Assembly: GCA_040881945.1 (NCBI GenBank)
Contig: JBBECF010000012.1
Coordinates: 1-46,762 of the forward strand
Source: JBBECF01 sp040881945
Lineage (GTDB): Bacteria; Pseudomonadota; Alphaproteobacteria; Dongiales; Dongiaceae
Reading direction: 5' to 3'
DNA: 46,762 bases
Position 1 is the stretch's first letter; the number at the start of each line of letters is the position of its first letter. Positions 1 to 8,973 of the stretch are shown one piece after another. The notes beneath the pieces are model-generated. The model made no database searches and was not told the DNA's origin. It worked only from the letters and a program-made list of their open reading frames with translations. The position numbers were made by a program, and so were the translations under genes.

Positions 1-1
1 A

Positions 2-51
2 CCTGTTACCCATGTCCCCGGTCTATCCTGTTACCTATGTAGCCGGTTTGG
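2..51. repeat. Two tandem 25-bp repeats resembling an insertion-sequence end
   Basis: Two imperfect copies, starting at 2 and 27, share the core CCTGTTACC followed by ATGT and CCGGT. Read on the other strand this gives ACCGGGGACATGGGTAACAG, a type of sequence I associate with the termini of IS481-like or IS21-like elements, which carry several transposase-binding repeats. No transposase is inside the window, so the element, if real, lies to the left. The assignment to an IS end is inference. Confidence 0.4.
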
Positions 52-158
52 ACCGTGCTTGCGCTCTCCCCCGGTCTGATGCTTTTGCTCACCGACGCGT
101 TGACGTGATACGGCCGCAACCGCGGCTCCGGCCATCGCCCCCCGGCGCGCCGGACCGA

Positions 159-207
159 TTGCGGTAGATCAAGGGGCGGCGATGGTTGGCCCCATATACT
201 TGTCCTC
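159..207 (+). promoter_or_regulatory. Putative class II FNR/FixK-dependent promoter
   Basis: TTGCGGTAGATCAA at 159-172 matches the FNR/FixK consensus TTGAT-N4-ATCAA except for two bases in the left half. TATACT at 195-200 is a good -10 element. If its last T is -7, transcription starts at 207, which puts the centre of the dyad (165.5) exactly 41.5 bases upstream. This is the standard spacing for class II activation, where the regulator replaces the -35 contact. The site precedes an operon for an oxygen-sensitive enzyme, and an FNR-type regulator is encoded at 34520-35254. Confidence 0.6.
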
Positions 208-275
208 AAGTCCACCGTTCCTGGTGCCCGTCACTGAACTGCGGCCGCACCGGGTTCGCGCAGGAGACATCCTGG

Positions 276-1955
276 ATGAGCCTGATACCCAAGGATCTCA
301 CCCCGGTTCTTCAGGAAACGGCGAACAAGGGCGTCGGCCCGGTCCGCTGGCAGCATCCAAAGTGGATCGATCACCTGCCGCCGTGCAATCACGCTTGTCC
401 GGCGGGCGAGAACATCCAGACTTGGCTGGCTTATGCACGCGACGGCGAATTCGAGGCGGCGTGGCGCAAGCTCGCCGAGGACAATCCGCTGCCGGGCGCG
501 CACGGGCGCGCGTGCTACCACCCGTGCGAGACGAGCTGCAATCGCAAGGATCTCGACGAGGCGGTCGCGATCCATGCGGTCGAGCGCTTCCTCGGCGATC
601 TCGCGGTTGAAAAAGGCTGGTCGGTCCGGCCGGGCCGTGACACCGGCAGACGCGTGCTGATCGTAGGTGCCGGACCAGCGGGCCTATCCTGTGCGTGGCA
701 TCTGCGCCGCCTCGGCCACGTTGTCGAGATCCGAGATGCCATGGCGGAACCCGGCGGCATGCTCCATTACGGCATCCCCGCCTATCGTCTGCCTCGCGCC
801 GAGCTCCTCGACGAGATCAAGCGCATTGAGGCAATGGGCGCTGCCTTTATCATGAACACACGGGTCGACGACGTAGTCGGTGATATGAACGCCGGCCGTT
901 TCGATGCCTGCTTCATCGCCATCGGCACCCATGCCGGCAATCACCTGGACATTCCCGCCATGGATGGCCGCCAGATGGTCGATGCGGTAACGATGCTGGA
1001 GCAGCTTGAGGCGGGCAACGCGCCGAAGCTTGGCCGGGTGGTGGCGGTGGTCGGCGGCGGCAACACCGCGATGGACGCGGCCCGCGTCGCCAAGCGCCTT
1101 GGCGCCGAAGAGGCCATTCTCGTCTATCGGCGCGACCGCGCGCACATGCGCGCCGACCCCTACGAAGCCGACGAAGCCTTCCTGGAAGGCGTCAAGGCCA
1201 AATGGCTGACCAATCCGACCCGTTTCGGCAAGGAAGGCGTCACCGTCGAACGGATTGAGCTTGGCGACGACGGCACGTTGAACCCGACCGGCCAGTTCGA
1301 GACCTTGCCGGTCGATGCGCTGGTTCTGGCACTCGGCCAGCATGCCGAAGTCGGGTTTCTGCGCCGGGTGCCCGGAATCGAGATCGGCGGCAACGACAGT
1401 GTGATTGTCGACAAGCAACTGATGACCGACCATCCGGGCATCTTCGCCGGCGGCGATTTGATCGGCGGCCTGATGACGATGACCGCCGCCACTGGGCACG
1501 GCAAGAAGGCGGCGCGTGCCATCAATGCCTGGCTCAAGGATGGCACTTACGAAGCGCCCGTTAAGTCATCCACGATTGGATTCGACGGGCTCAACCTGCC
1601 GCTGTTCCTCGACGCCGGGCGGTCGCGGCCGAGTGAGCTGCCGGTAGAGTTGCGCCGGGGATTCGTCGAGGTGGTGGCAGGCATCGACGCGCGGCAGGCC
1701 AGCTACGAGGCCGACCGGTGTCTGTCGTGCGGCAACTGCTTCGAGTGCGATAACTGCTTCGCCGCCTGCCCCGAGCAGGCGATCACCAAGCTCGGCAAGG
1801 GCAAGAAGTACGCCGTCGATCTCACCCTGTGCACCGGCTGCGCGGTCTGCTTCGACCAATGCCCGTGCCACGCCATCGACATGGAAGCGGAGCCCGTCAT
1901 GTCGTCGGCCCAGGACCGGTTGCTTGTTCCCTCCCGTTTCAAGCTGCGCGCATGA
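276..1955 (+). CDS. GltD-like FAD/NAD(P) oxidoreductase with C-terminal 2[4Fe-4S] ferredoxin domain
   Basis: A flavoprotein of about 559 residues related to the small subunit of glutamate synthase. ATG at 276 is chosen because AGGAG lies 9 bases upstream; the frame is open further upstream. In order: an N-terminal cysteine-rich [4Fe-4S] region (CNHACPAGE, then GRACYHPCETSC), an FAD site (VLIVGAGPAGLS), a second Rossmann motif for NAD(P)H (VAVVGGGNTAMDAA), the FAD-closing FAGGD, and a C-terminal double-cluster ferredoxin segment (CLSCGNCFECDNC...CP and CTGCAVCFDQCPC). It lacks any glutamate synthase large subunit partner and sits 7 bases before nifJ. It probably passes electrons between NAD(P)H and the pyruvate oxidoreductase or ferredoxin. 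The partner assignment is inferred from context. Confidence 0.85.
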   Translation: MSLIPKDLTPVLQETANKGVGPVRWQHPKWIDHLPPCNHACPAGENIQTWLAYARDGEFEAAWRKLAEDNPLPGAHGRACYHPCETSCNRKDLDEAVAIHAVERFLGDLAVEKGWSVRPGRDTGRRVLIVGAGPAGLSCAWHLRRLGHVVEIRDAMAEPGGMLHYGIPAYRLPRAELLDEIKRIEAMGAAFIMNTRVDDVVGDMNAGRFDACFIAIGTHAGNHLDIPAMDGRQMVDAVTMLEQLEAGNAPKLGRVVAVVGGGNTAMDAARVAKRLGAEEAILVYRRDRAHMRADPYEADEAFLEGVKAKWLTNPTRFGKEGVTVERIELGDDGTLNPTGQFETLPVDALVLALGQHAEVGFLRRVPGIEIGGNDSVIVDKQLMTDHPGIFAGGDLIGGLMTMTAATGHGKKAARAINAWLKDGTYEAPVKSSTIGFDGLNLPLFLDAGRSRPSELPVELRRGFVEVVAGIDARQASYEADRCLSCGNCFECDNCFAACPEQAITKLGKGKKYAVDLTLCTGCAVCFDQCPCHAIDMEAEPVMSSAQDRLLVPSRFKLRA

Positions 1956-1962
1956 GGATCCG

Positions 1963-4900
1963 ATGACGACCGACACGATGGACGGCAACAGCGCGGTCGC
2001 CCACATCGCCTACAGAGTGAATGAGATCTGCGCGATTTTTCCCATCACGCCTTCCTCGCCGATGGCTGAATTGGCCGACGAATGGGCGGCCAAGGGCGTC
2101 CCCAACATCTGGGGCAGTGTGCCGGTCATCCAGGCAATGCAGTCCGAGGCTGGCGCCGCCGGCACGGTCCACGGATCGCTGCAGAGCGGCGCGCTGACGA
2201 CGACGTTCACGGCCTCGCAAGGCCTGCTGCTGATGCTGCCGAACATGTTCAAGATCGCCGGCGAGTTGACGCCATCGGTGTTCCACGTCGCCGCCCGATC
2301 GGTGGCGACCCAGGCGCTTTCCATCTTCGGCGATCATCAGGACATCATGGCGGTGCGCACCGCCGGCTTCGCCATGCTCGGCGCCGCCTCGGTGCAGGAG
2401 GCGCACGATCTCGCCCTGGTCGCACAGGCGGCGACGCTGGAGTCGCGCGTGCCTTTCATCCATTTCATGGACGGCTTCCGGACCTCGCACGAGATCAACA
2501 AGCTGACCCTTATCCCCGACGAAACGATTCGGGCGATGATCGACGACGATCTCGTGCGCGCGCATCGCGCCCGGGCGCTCAGTCCAGCGCATCCGGTAGT
2601 GCGCGGCACCGCCCATAATCCTGACACGTACTTCCAGGCGCGGGAAACGGCGAATCCGTTCTATGCACGGGTGCCGGGCACGGTGCAGGCGGCGATGGAC
2701 AAGCTCGGCAGCCTTTGCGGTCGCTCCTACCGCCTGTTCCGTTACGACGGGCATCCGGAGGCCGAACGGGTGGTCGTGTCGATGGGTTCGGGCGCCGAGG
2801 TGGTGAGGGAAACGGCGGTTTGGCTGGCTTCCAAGGGCGATAGGGTTGGCGCGCTGCAGGTTCTCCTGTACCGGCCGTTCTCGGTCGCCGATTTCCTCGC
2901 TGCCATGCCCAAGACCGTTGATTCTGTCGCAGTTCTGGACCGGACCAAGGAGCCCGGCGCGACCGGCGAGCCGCTCTACCAGGACGTCGTCGTGGCGTTC
3001 GCCCAAGCCGACAGGATGCCGCGTGTCATCGGCGGCCGCTACGGGTTGTCGTCGAAGGAGTTCCATCCGGGCATGGCCAAGGCGGTGTTCGACGAGCTCG
3101 AGAAGCCGCAGCCGAAGAACGGTTTCACCGTCGGTATCAACGACGACGTGTCGGCGACCAGCCTTGGCTGGGATCGCGATCTCGATATCGAACCGGCCGA
3201 CACTGCCCGCGCCCTTTTCTTCGGCCTCGGCGCCGACGGGACGGTCGGCGCCAACAAGAACAGCGTCCGGATTCTTGCCGAGGCACGCGATCGCTACGCC
3301 CAGGGCTATTTCGTCTACGATTCCCACAAAGCCGGTGCTGAGACGATTTCGCATCTTCGCTTCGGCAAGCACCCGATCCAGGCACCCTACCTCATCCGCC
3401 ACGCCGGCTTCATCGCCTGTCACAAGTTCGAGTTTCTGAACAAACTCGACGTGCTCGGCGCCGCAGTTCCCGGCGCAACGTTTCTGCTGAACGCCCCCTA
3501 CCCGGCGGACGAAGCATGGAACGTGCTGCCGCGACGGGTGCAACGCCACATCGTCGAGAAGCGCCTGCGCTTCTTCGTGATCGACGCGACCAAGGTGGCC
3601 CAGAATCTCGGGCTCGGTCCGCGGGTGAACACAATCCTGCAGACCTGCTTCTTCGCGATCTCGGGCGTGCTGCCACGCGAAGAGGCGATCGCTGAGATCA
3701 AGGCATCGATCGAAAAGACCTACGGCCGCAAGGGCGGCGCTATCATCAAGAAGAACTTCGCCGCGGTCGACGCGGCGCTTGCGCATCTGCAAGAGGTGGC
3801 GGTGCCGCGCCGCGTCACCAGCACCACGGAACCGCCCCCACTGGTGCCAGACGATGCGCCGGAGTTCGTGCGCAAGGTAACCGCCGAGATGATGGCCGGG
3901 CGCGGCGACGATATCCCGGTGAGCGCGATGCCGGTCGACGGCACCTTCCCGCCGGGAACGACCGCCTTCGAGAAACGCAACATCGCCGTCGAGGTGCCGG
4001 CCTGGGACGCGAATCTCTGCATCCAATGCGGCCAGTGTGGCATCGTATGTCCGCACAGTGTGATCCGTGCCAAGTACTACGAGGAAGAGGCACTCACTGG
4101 CGCGCCGGACGGCTTTCCGTCTGCACCGGTCAATGCCCGCGGCTTTCCCCGCAGCCGTTTCACGCTCCAGGTCTACGTGGAGGACTGCACGGGCTGCGCG
4201 ATCTGCGTGGAAAACTGCCCGGCGATCAGCCTGACCGATCCCGGCCACAAAGCCATCAACATGATCGACAAGCGGCCGCTCCTTGAAACCGAGCGGCGCA
4301 ATACCGCCTTCTTCGAGACGCTCCCGCTGCCGCAGCGGTCGCGGGTCAATTTCGCTAACGTGCGCGGCGTCCAGTTCCTGGAGCCTCTGTTCGAGTTCAG
4401 CGGGGCGTGCGCCGGCTGCGGCGAGACGCCCTACCTGAAGCTCCTCAGCCAGCTCTTCGGCGACCGGCTGCAGATCGCCAACGCGACCGGCTGCTCGTCG
4501 ATCTATGGCGGCAACCTGCCGACAACGCCGTGGCGCGCCGGCGCGGACGGCCGCGGGCCGGCGTGGTCCAATTCCCTGTTTGAGGACAACGCCGAGTTCG
4601 GTCTCGGCTATCGGCTTGCCATCGACAAGCAGACCGAGACCGCGCGGGCGCTGCTCAAGAAGCTCGCGGGCCAGGCCGGTGACGACCTAGCGACGGCGAT
4701 CCTGACTGCGCCTCAGGTCACCGAGAGCGAACTCGCCGTGCAGCGCGAACGCATTGCCGCGCTCAAAAGCAAGCTCGAAGGACGCCCGGACGAGGATTCG
4801 GTCAATCTCCTGACGCTGATCGATTTCCTCGCGCGCCGCAGCGTGTGGATCGTCGGCGGCGACGGCTGGGCCTACGACATCGGATACGGCGGGCTCGACC

Positions 4901-5514
4901 ACGTATTCGCGCAGGGCCGCGACGTCAACGTGCTAGTCCTCGACACCGAGGTTTATTCCAACACCGGCGGCCAAGCATCGAAGGCGACGCCACTTGGCGC
5001 TTCGGCCAAGTTCGCCGCGGCGGGCAAGCGGGTGCCGCGCAAGGATCTCGCCTTGCAGGTGATCGCCTACGGCTACGTATACGTCGCCCAGGTCGCCATG
5101 GGCGCGAACGCCGAACAAGCGCTGGTCGCCTTCCGCGAGGCGGAGGCGTATTCGGGGCCGTCGCTGATCTTGGCCTATTCGCACTGCATCGCGCACGGCA
5201 TCGACATGCGCTACGGCATGAAGCAGCAGGCGCGCGCTACCGCCGCCGGTCACTGGCCGCTGTTCCGCTACGATCCGACCCGCCGACGCAGCGGCCAGAA
5301 CCCCTTCCGTCTCGACAGCCCGCGGCCGCGCCTGAAGCTCGACGACTTCGCCTATCGCGAGGTCCGCTACAAGGTCCTGACACAGACCGACCCAGAGGGC
5401 GCCGCACGTATGCTGCGGCAGGCGCAGGCAGTCATCGACGAGCGCTACCGGGTGTACGAGGACCTCGCCGGCCGCGACGGCAGCCGGTTCCTGCCGAACT
5501 GGGAGGAAGCGTGA
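1963..5514 (+). CDS. nifJ: Pyruvate:ferredoxin (flavodoxin) oxidoreductase
   Basis: Single-chain enzyme of 1183 residues, normal length for the family. It oxidises pyruvate with CoA to acetyl-CoA and CO2 and reduces ferredoxin or flavodoxin. Visible features: the N-terminal pyrimidine-binding domain (FPITPSSPMAE near residue 25), two [4Fe-4S] motifs in the inserted ferredoxin domain (CIQCGQCGIVCP from residue 686; CTGCAICVENCP from 742), ligands of the third cluster (CAGCGE from 816, GCSSIYGGN, and a late YSHC), and the TPP site GDGWAYDIGYGG near 967. ATG at 1963 follows GAGGAT; the upstream gene stops at 1955. Its stop overlaps the next start (TGATG). All these catalytic elements are intact. 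The enzyme class is usually oxygen-sensitive, which fits the FNR-like promoter. Confidence 0.95.
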   Translation: MTTDTMDGNSAVAHIAYRVNEICAIFPITPSSPMAELADEWAAKGVPNIWGSVPVIQAMQSEAGAAGTVHGSLQSGALTTTFTASQGLLLMLPNMFKIAGELTPSVFHVAARSVATQALSIFGDHQDIMAVRTAGFAMLGAASVQEAHDLALVAQAATLESRVPFIHFMDGFRTSHEINKLTLIPDETIRAMIDDDLVRAHRARALSPAHPVVRGTAHNPDTYFQARETANPFYARVPGTVQAAMDKLGSLCGRSYRLFRYDGHPEAERVVVSMGSGAEVVRETAVWLASKGDRVGALQVLLYRPFSVADFLAAMPKTVDSVAVLDRTKEPGATGEPLYQDVVVAFAQADRMPRVIGGRYGLSSKEFHPGMAKAVFDELEKPQPKNGFTVGINDDVSATSLGWDRDLDIEPADTARALFFGLGADGTVGANKNSVRILAEARDRYAQGYFVYDSHKAGAETISHLRFGKHPIQAPYLIRHAGFIACHKFEFLNKLDVLGAAVPGATFLLNAPYPADEAWNVLPRRVQRHIVEKRLRFFVIDATKVAQNLGLGPRVNTILQTCFFAISGVLPREEAIAEIKASIEKTYGRKGGAIIKKNFAAVDAALAHLQEVAVPRRVTSTTEPPPLVPDDAPEFVRKVTAEMMAGRGDDIPVSAMPVDGTFPPGTTAFEKRNIAVEVPAWDANLCIQCGQCGIVCPHSVIRAKYYEEEALTGAPDGFPSAPVNARGFPRSRFTLQVYVEDCTGCAICVENCPAISLTDPGHKAINMIDKRPLLETERRNTAFFETLPLPQRSRVNFANVRGVQFLEPLFEFSGACAGCGETPYLKLLSQLFGDRLQIANATGCSSIYGGNLPTTPWRAGADGRGPAWSNSLFEDNAEFGLGYRLAIDKQTETARALLKKLAGQAGDDLATAILTAPQVTESELAVQRERIAALKSKLEGRPDEDSVNLLTLIDFLARRSVWIVGGDGWAYDIGYGGLDHVFAQGRDVNVLVLDTEVYSNTGGQASKATPLGASAKFAAAGKRVPRKDLALQVIAYGYVYVAQVAMGANAEQALVAFREAEAYSGPSLILAYSHCIAHGIDMRYGMKQQARATAAGHWPLFRYDPTRRRSGQNPFRLDSPRPRLKLDDFAYREVRYKVLTQTDPEGAARMLRQAQAVIDERYRVYEDLAGRDGSRFLPNWEEA

Positions 5515-6515
5515 TGGACCTCAGGACGACCTATCTCGGCCTTCAACTCGACCATCCAATCGTCGCCTCGGCCTCGCCGCTGTCACGCGAGTTCGACGGC
5601 ATCCGGCGACTTGAGGACGCGGGTGCGGCGGCGGTCGTGATGCCATCGATCTATGAGGAGGAGATCGAGGCGGAAGACGTGGCGTTCGCTATGCTGGTGG
5701 AGCGCGGCAGCCTCGCCCACCCAGAGGCGGCGAGCTATTTCCCCGGCTTGCCGCGGCCCGTCGGCAGCCTGGAGGGGCGACTCGAGACGCTGAGGCGCGC
5801 CAGCGAGGCGTGCAGCATCCCGATCATCGCGAGCCTCAACGGCTCGACGCCAGCGGGCTGGGTGGAGTTCGCCCACGAGCTCGAGGCAGCGGGAGCGGCT
5901 GCGATTGAGCTCAACCTCTACCGGGTGCCAACCGACTCGACGATGAGCGGCGAAGCGGTGGAACGGCGCTGGCTCGAAACGGTGCGTATGGTGCACACCG
6001 CGGTGTCGCTGCCGCTGGCCGTGAAGCTCGGGCCGTGGCTGAGCTCGCCCGGGAATTTTGCCGCCAAGCTGCTCGAGGCCGGCGCCGCCGGGCTGGTGAT
6101 GTTCAACCGCTTCTATGAGCCCGACATCGACTTGGCTACACTGCTGCCGAAGTCCGATCTGCAGCTCAGCCAACCGTACGAGATCCGGCAGGCACTTCTG
6201 TGGATCGCGCTGCTCGCCCGGCGGACCACGGCATCACTTGCAGCAACCGGCGGGGTCGAGACCTACCAGGAAGTGGTCAAGTACGTGCTCGGCGGCGCCG
6301 ACGTGGTGATGACGACCTCGTCGCTATTGCGCCACGGGCCAGAGCACATCGGGGTTCTCAGGCACGGGCTCGAGGAGTGGATGGCTGGCCGCGACTTCAA
6401 AGCAATCGGCGATCTGCGCGGCCGCCTCGCCGCTTCGCGGCTCGCGCACCCGGAGGCCTACGTGCGGGCGCAGTACATCCAGATTCTTACCGGGTATGGC
6501 GGGGCATCGACGTGA
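5514..6515 (+). CDS. Dihydroorotate dehydrogenase-like FMN protein
   Basis: 333 residues with the TIM-barrel pattern of the PyrD/PreA superfamily: start MDLRTTYLGLQLDHPIVASA, then VVMPSIYEEE, IELNLYRVPTD, LPLAVKLGPWLS, AGLVMFNRF and GGVETYQEVVKYVLGGADVV. It is the last gene of the operon and its ATG overlaps the nifJ stop. The same kind of protein is commonly found beside nifJ in other bacteria. It is unlikely to be the housekeeping pyrimidine enzyme, as no other pyrimidine gene is nearby. Together with the GltD-like protein it recalls the two-part NAD-dependent dihydropyrimidine dehydrogenase (PreT plus PreA), but its substrate is unknown. Confidence 0.85.
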   Translation: MDLRTTYLGLQLDHPIVASASPLSREFDGIRRLEDAGAAAVVMPSIYEEEIEAEDVAFAMLVERGSLAHPEAASYFPGLPRPVGSLEGRLETLRRASEACSIPIIASLNGSTPAGWVEFAHELEAAGAAAIELNLYRVPTDSTMSGEAVERRWLETVRMVHTAVSLPLAVKLGPWLSSPGNFAAKLLEAGAAGLVMFNRFYEPDIDLATLLPKSDLQLSQPYEIRQALLWIALLARRTTASLAATGGVETYQEVVKYVLGGADVVMTTSSLLRHGPEHIGVLRHGLEEWMAGRDFKAIGDLRGRLAASRLAHPEAYVRAQYIQILTGYGGAST

Positions 6516-6977
6516 GCCGCCAGCAGGTAGCACAGTGGCTGTTTGGCGCTCGTTTGAAGCTGCAACAAGAACCATCTTCGCCACGTCGCGCCGCAACCGC
6601 GCCTGTTGTGCATGCCGACCGATCAAATACCTGCCATGTCCGCTTCGCTCAACCGCGGGCGGTGGGAAGGAAGTTCGGCAATGAATTTGCGCGCGTCGAC
6701 CCGTCGGCCGCCGGACTTCAGGTCAGGCACGATGCCGCTGATGACCGGGCGATCTCGACCCACGCTTGCCGGTGATACAATTTCACGGTGATACAATTTA
6801 CGCTGCAGCAACCGCACACGCAGCAAATCGGTTGGCAGAGTGTCATGCCGCGTGAGTTCCGGATAGGGTCAAATCCGGTCGTTCGCCGAGTTCGTTACGG
6901 TTGGCCGGTGTGGGGCTGTGACCGGACATCGCCACCTGCAACGTCCTTCAATGACTCAATGACGTAGCCGGCGCCGC
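6516..6977. other. Intergenic region with a 16-bp-period direct repeat
   Basis: No convincing gene is seen here. CGGTGATACAATTT occurs twice, at 6770-6783 and 6786-6799. Short terminal direct repeats of this kind can be transposase-binding sites. A minus-strand open frame of 67 codons (6623-6826) has no recognised homology and I do not call it a gene. The region separates the plus-strand redox operon from a minus-strand gene, so transcription from both sides runs into it. Confidence 0.4.
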
Positions 6978-8276
6978 TTAGAAGAACGTGCGGATTGCGG
7001 ACACCACGTTGTACTCGTCGTCGACGACGGGCATCACCTGCCACTTGTCGAAGACCAGGCACGGGTGCGACAGGCCGAGCGCGACCATGTCGCCGACCCG
7101 CAGCGGCGACTCCGCCGGCAGGTCCATGAAGGCGTGCTGGTCGTTGAGGGCGACGACCCGGTGGTCGGGCCCCAGCGGCCGCGGCGCGTCCTCGCTGCCC
7201 GGCCGGAACCACGCCTGCGGCGCCGGCAGCCCGGCGTCGTAGGAGCTGTCGCGCTTGCCGAAGCCGAGGATGGCGCGCGTCGGCTCCGGCCGCGACTGCA
7301 CATAGGCCCACAGCTCGAGGGCCGATCGCGGCCCGTCGCCGAGCCGGCGGACCTCGGGCGAGCGCTCGGCGATGCGCCGGAACAGCTCCCGGTACATGAT
7401 CGAATCGTGGGTTAGGTAGCAGCCGGCGCGGATCACCGTCTTGGTCTCGCGGCCGAGCCCGGCGCGGGCCAGGCGCCCGACCGCCAGGTCGTAGTGTCCC
7501 GAGCCGCCGGCGCTGAGGATCACCGGGCCGTCGGCGAACAGCGCTTCGGCGGCGCAGGCGCGCGCGATCTCGACGAGGAAGTCGAGGAAGGCGCGGATGC
7601 GGTCCTCGGTCGCGGCCTGGTCGGGGCCGGCGATGATGCCCTCGAAGCCCTCGACCCCGTGCAGCGCCAGCGCCGGCCCGGCGTCCCCGACCGCGCGCGC
7701 CACCTCGAGCGCCGCCGCGAGCGTGCGGGCTCCGGTGCGCCCGCCGGCGAAGCCGCCCTCGACCAGCAGCCGCAGCGGCCGGCCGGGCGGCCGGTCCCGC
7801 GCCGCTTCGGCGAGGCGGCGCACCCCGGCCACCGAGTCGACGAGGGCGTAGAAGTCGAAGCCGGGGTCGCGCTTCAGCTCGTCGAGGACGTAACGGACGG
7901 CCTGACGGCCGACGAGCTGGTTGGCGAACAGCACCCGCTTCACGCCGTAGCGCCGCGCCACCTGGACCTGGTCCACGGTCGCCAGCGTGATCGCCCAGGC
8001 GCCGTCGTCGAGCTGGCGCTTGAACAGTTGCGGGCTCATCGTCGTCTTGCCGTGCGGCGCCAGGACCGCGCCGCCGGCCTCCAGGAACCGCCGCATCCAG
8101 GCGCCGTTGTGCGCGAGCGCCGAGTCCTTGAGCACGACGACCGGCAAGGGCAGGTCCTCGCGCAGCAGGTTCCAGCCCTTCGCGCCGATCGCGCCGAGCG
8201 GGAAGGGCAGCGTTCCGCCCGGGATGCCCTTGACGCGGTCGTCGATCGGCGCGTTTTCCAGTTCGGCGAGGTCCAA
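6978..8276 (-). CDS. PLP-dependent amino acid deaminase / D-threonine aldolase-like (alanine racemase fold, DSD1 type)
   Basis: About 432 residues. The N-terminal barrel carries the PLP-lysine region APHGKTTMSP, and the end carries the metal-site signature of the D-serine dehydratase-like group (NDQHAFMDL and later SHPCLVF, giving H...HxC). Such enzymes act on D-serine, D-threonine or related 3-hydroxy amino acids. The start is uncertain: no ATG lies close to the conserved beginning LDLAELENAPIDDR, so TTG at 8276 behind GGGGA is chosen; ATG at 8390 would add 38 poorly conserved residues. It stands alone, tail to tail with the redox operon and head to head with the gene at 8461. Confidence 0.75.
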   Translation of the reverse strand: MDLAELENAPIDDRVKGIPGGTLPFPLGAIGAKGWNLLREDLPLPVVVLKDSALAHNGAWMRRFLEAGGAVLAPHGKTTMSPQLFKRQLDDGAWAITLATVDQVQVARRYGVKRVLFANQLVGRQAVRYVLDELKRDPGFDFYALVDSVAGVRRLAEAARDRPPGRPLRLLVEGGFAGGRTGARTLAAALEVARAVGDAGPALALHGVEGFEGIIAGPDQAATEDRIRAFLDFLVEIARACAAEALFADGPVILSAGGSGHYDLAVGRLARAGLGRETKTVIRAGCYLTHDSIMYRELFRRIAERSPEVRRLGDGPRSALELWAYVQSRPEPTRAILGFGKRDSSYDAGLPAPQAWFRPGSEDAPRPLGPDHRVVALNDQHAFMDLPAESPLRVGDMVALGLSHPCLVFDKWQVMPVVDDEYNVVSAIRTFF

Positions 8277-8460
8277 TTTCGTCCCCGTGGCCGGAGAAGC
8301 CGGAACCGCCCGACGATGCCGCCGCGGCGGCCAACGGTCAACCGCGACGTCGCGACGACCGTTCCCGTGGCGGCGTGGATTGAGTACCATGTCGCCGGCA
8401 AAGGGGGGGGCGCGACCGCGGAACGACGACCCCTTCCGCCGCGACAGGGTGGCAGGCTTC

Positions 8461-8973
8461 ATGTCGGGCATGATCCGGGACGGCGACGCCGTCGACGCGG
8501 CGATTGCGGCGCTCGAGAGCGCCGAGGCGGGCAGCCGCGAGCTCGACGCGATGATCGCGGGCGCGCTCGGCTATTCGGTGGACGAGTCGCACAAGGTCGT
8601 GCGGCTGCTCGTCGCCGAAGGGTATTCCTGGAAGGTCATCTCCGAGATCGTCGGCAACGAGGTCCGCTCGTTCACCGACTCCCTGGACGCCGCCCTGCCG
8701 GGCGAGAACATCGTCGTCGCCATGTATTCGCCCCGGCGCGGGCGGTGGGCGGCGCTGCATCGCGCCGCCGACGGGCAGGAGATCCTGGCCTGGGCCGGCA
8801 CCGAGATTCTGGCGCGGCGGGCGGCGGCCCTGCGCGCATTGCGGGCGGCCGAACGCGGCCCGGACGCCGCCGCCGAGGCGCCGCCGCCCCGGCTTGCGGC
8901 CGACCGCCCGGCGGCGCGCGCCGCGGCGTCGGCGGCGCTGGCGGAAGAGGTCGAATGGAAGATCCTGTTTTGA
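8461..8973 (+). CDS. Small unknown protein translationally coupled to MipZ
   Basis: 170 residues, mostly charged and alanine-rich at the end, with no signal peptide or membrane segment. The middle part (GSRELDAMIAGALGY, FTDSLDAALPGENIVVAM, then AALRALRAAE) loosely recalls the phage 'ABA sandwich' domain found in small phage-derived proteins; this is a weak resemblance from memory. ATG at 8461 is preferred; an in-frame ATG at 8389 is possible. Its end overlaps the mipZ start by 19 bases, so the two are very likely cotranslated. Function unknown. Confidence 0.6.
   Translation: MSGMIRDGDAVDAAIAALESAEAGSRELDAMIAGALGYSVDESHKVVRLLVAEGYSWKVISEIVGNEVRSFTDSLDAALPGENIVVAMYSPRRGRWAALHRAADGQEILAWAGTEILARRAAALRALRAAERGPDAAAEAPPPRLAADRPAARAAASAALAEEVEWKILF

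Noticed and set aside
182..610. Open frame of 142 codons overlapping the first gene in another frame
   Set aside because: Its translation is arginine/glycine-rich and has no recognisable motif, whereas the overlapping GltD-like gene is clearly conserved.
276..1955. Annotation of the first gene as glutamate synthase small subunit
   Set aside because: The ferredoxin-like C-terminus, the lack of gltB and the link to nifJ argue for a different electron-transfer role.
1939..4248. Open frame of 769 codons opposite nifJ
   Set aside because: A shadow of the GC-rich codon pattern on the opposite strand; its translation is Arg/His-rich and shows no domain.
6623..6826. Minus-strand open frame in the intergenic region after the redox operon
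   Set aside because: 67 codons, no clear ribosome site and no recognised family; might be a remnant but cannot be supported.
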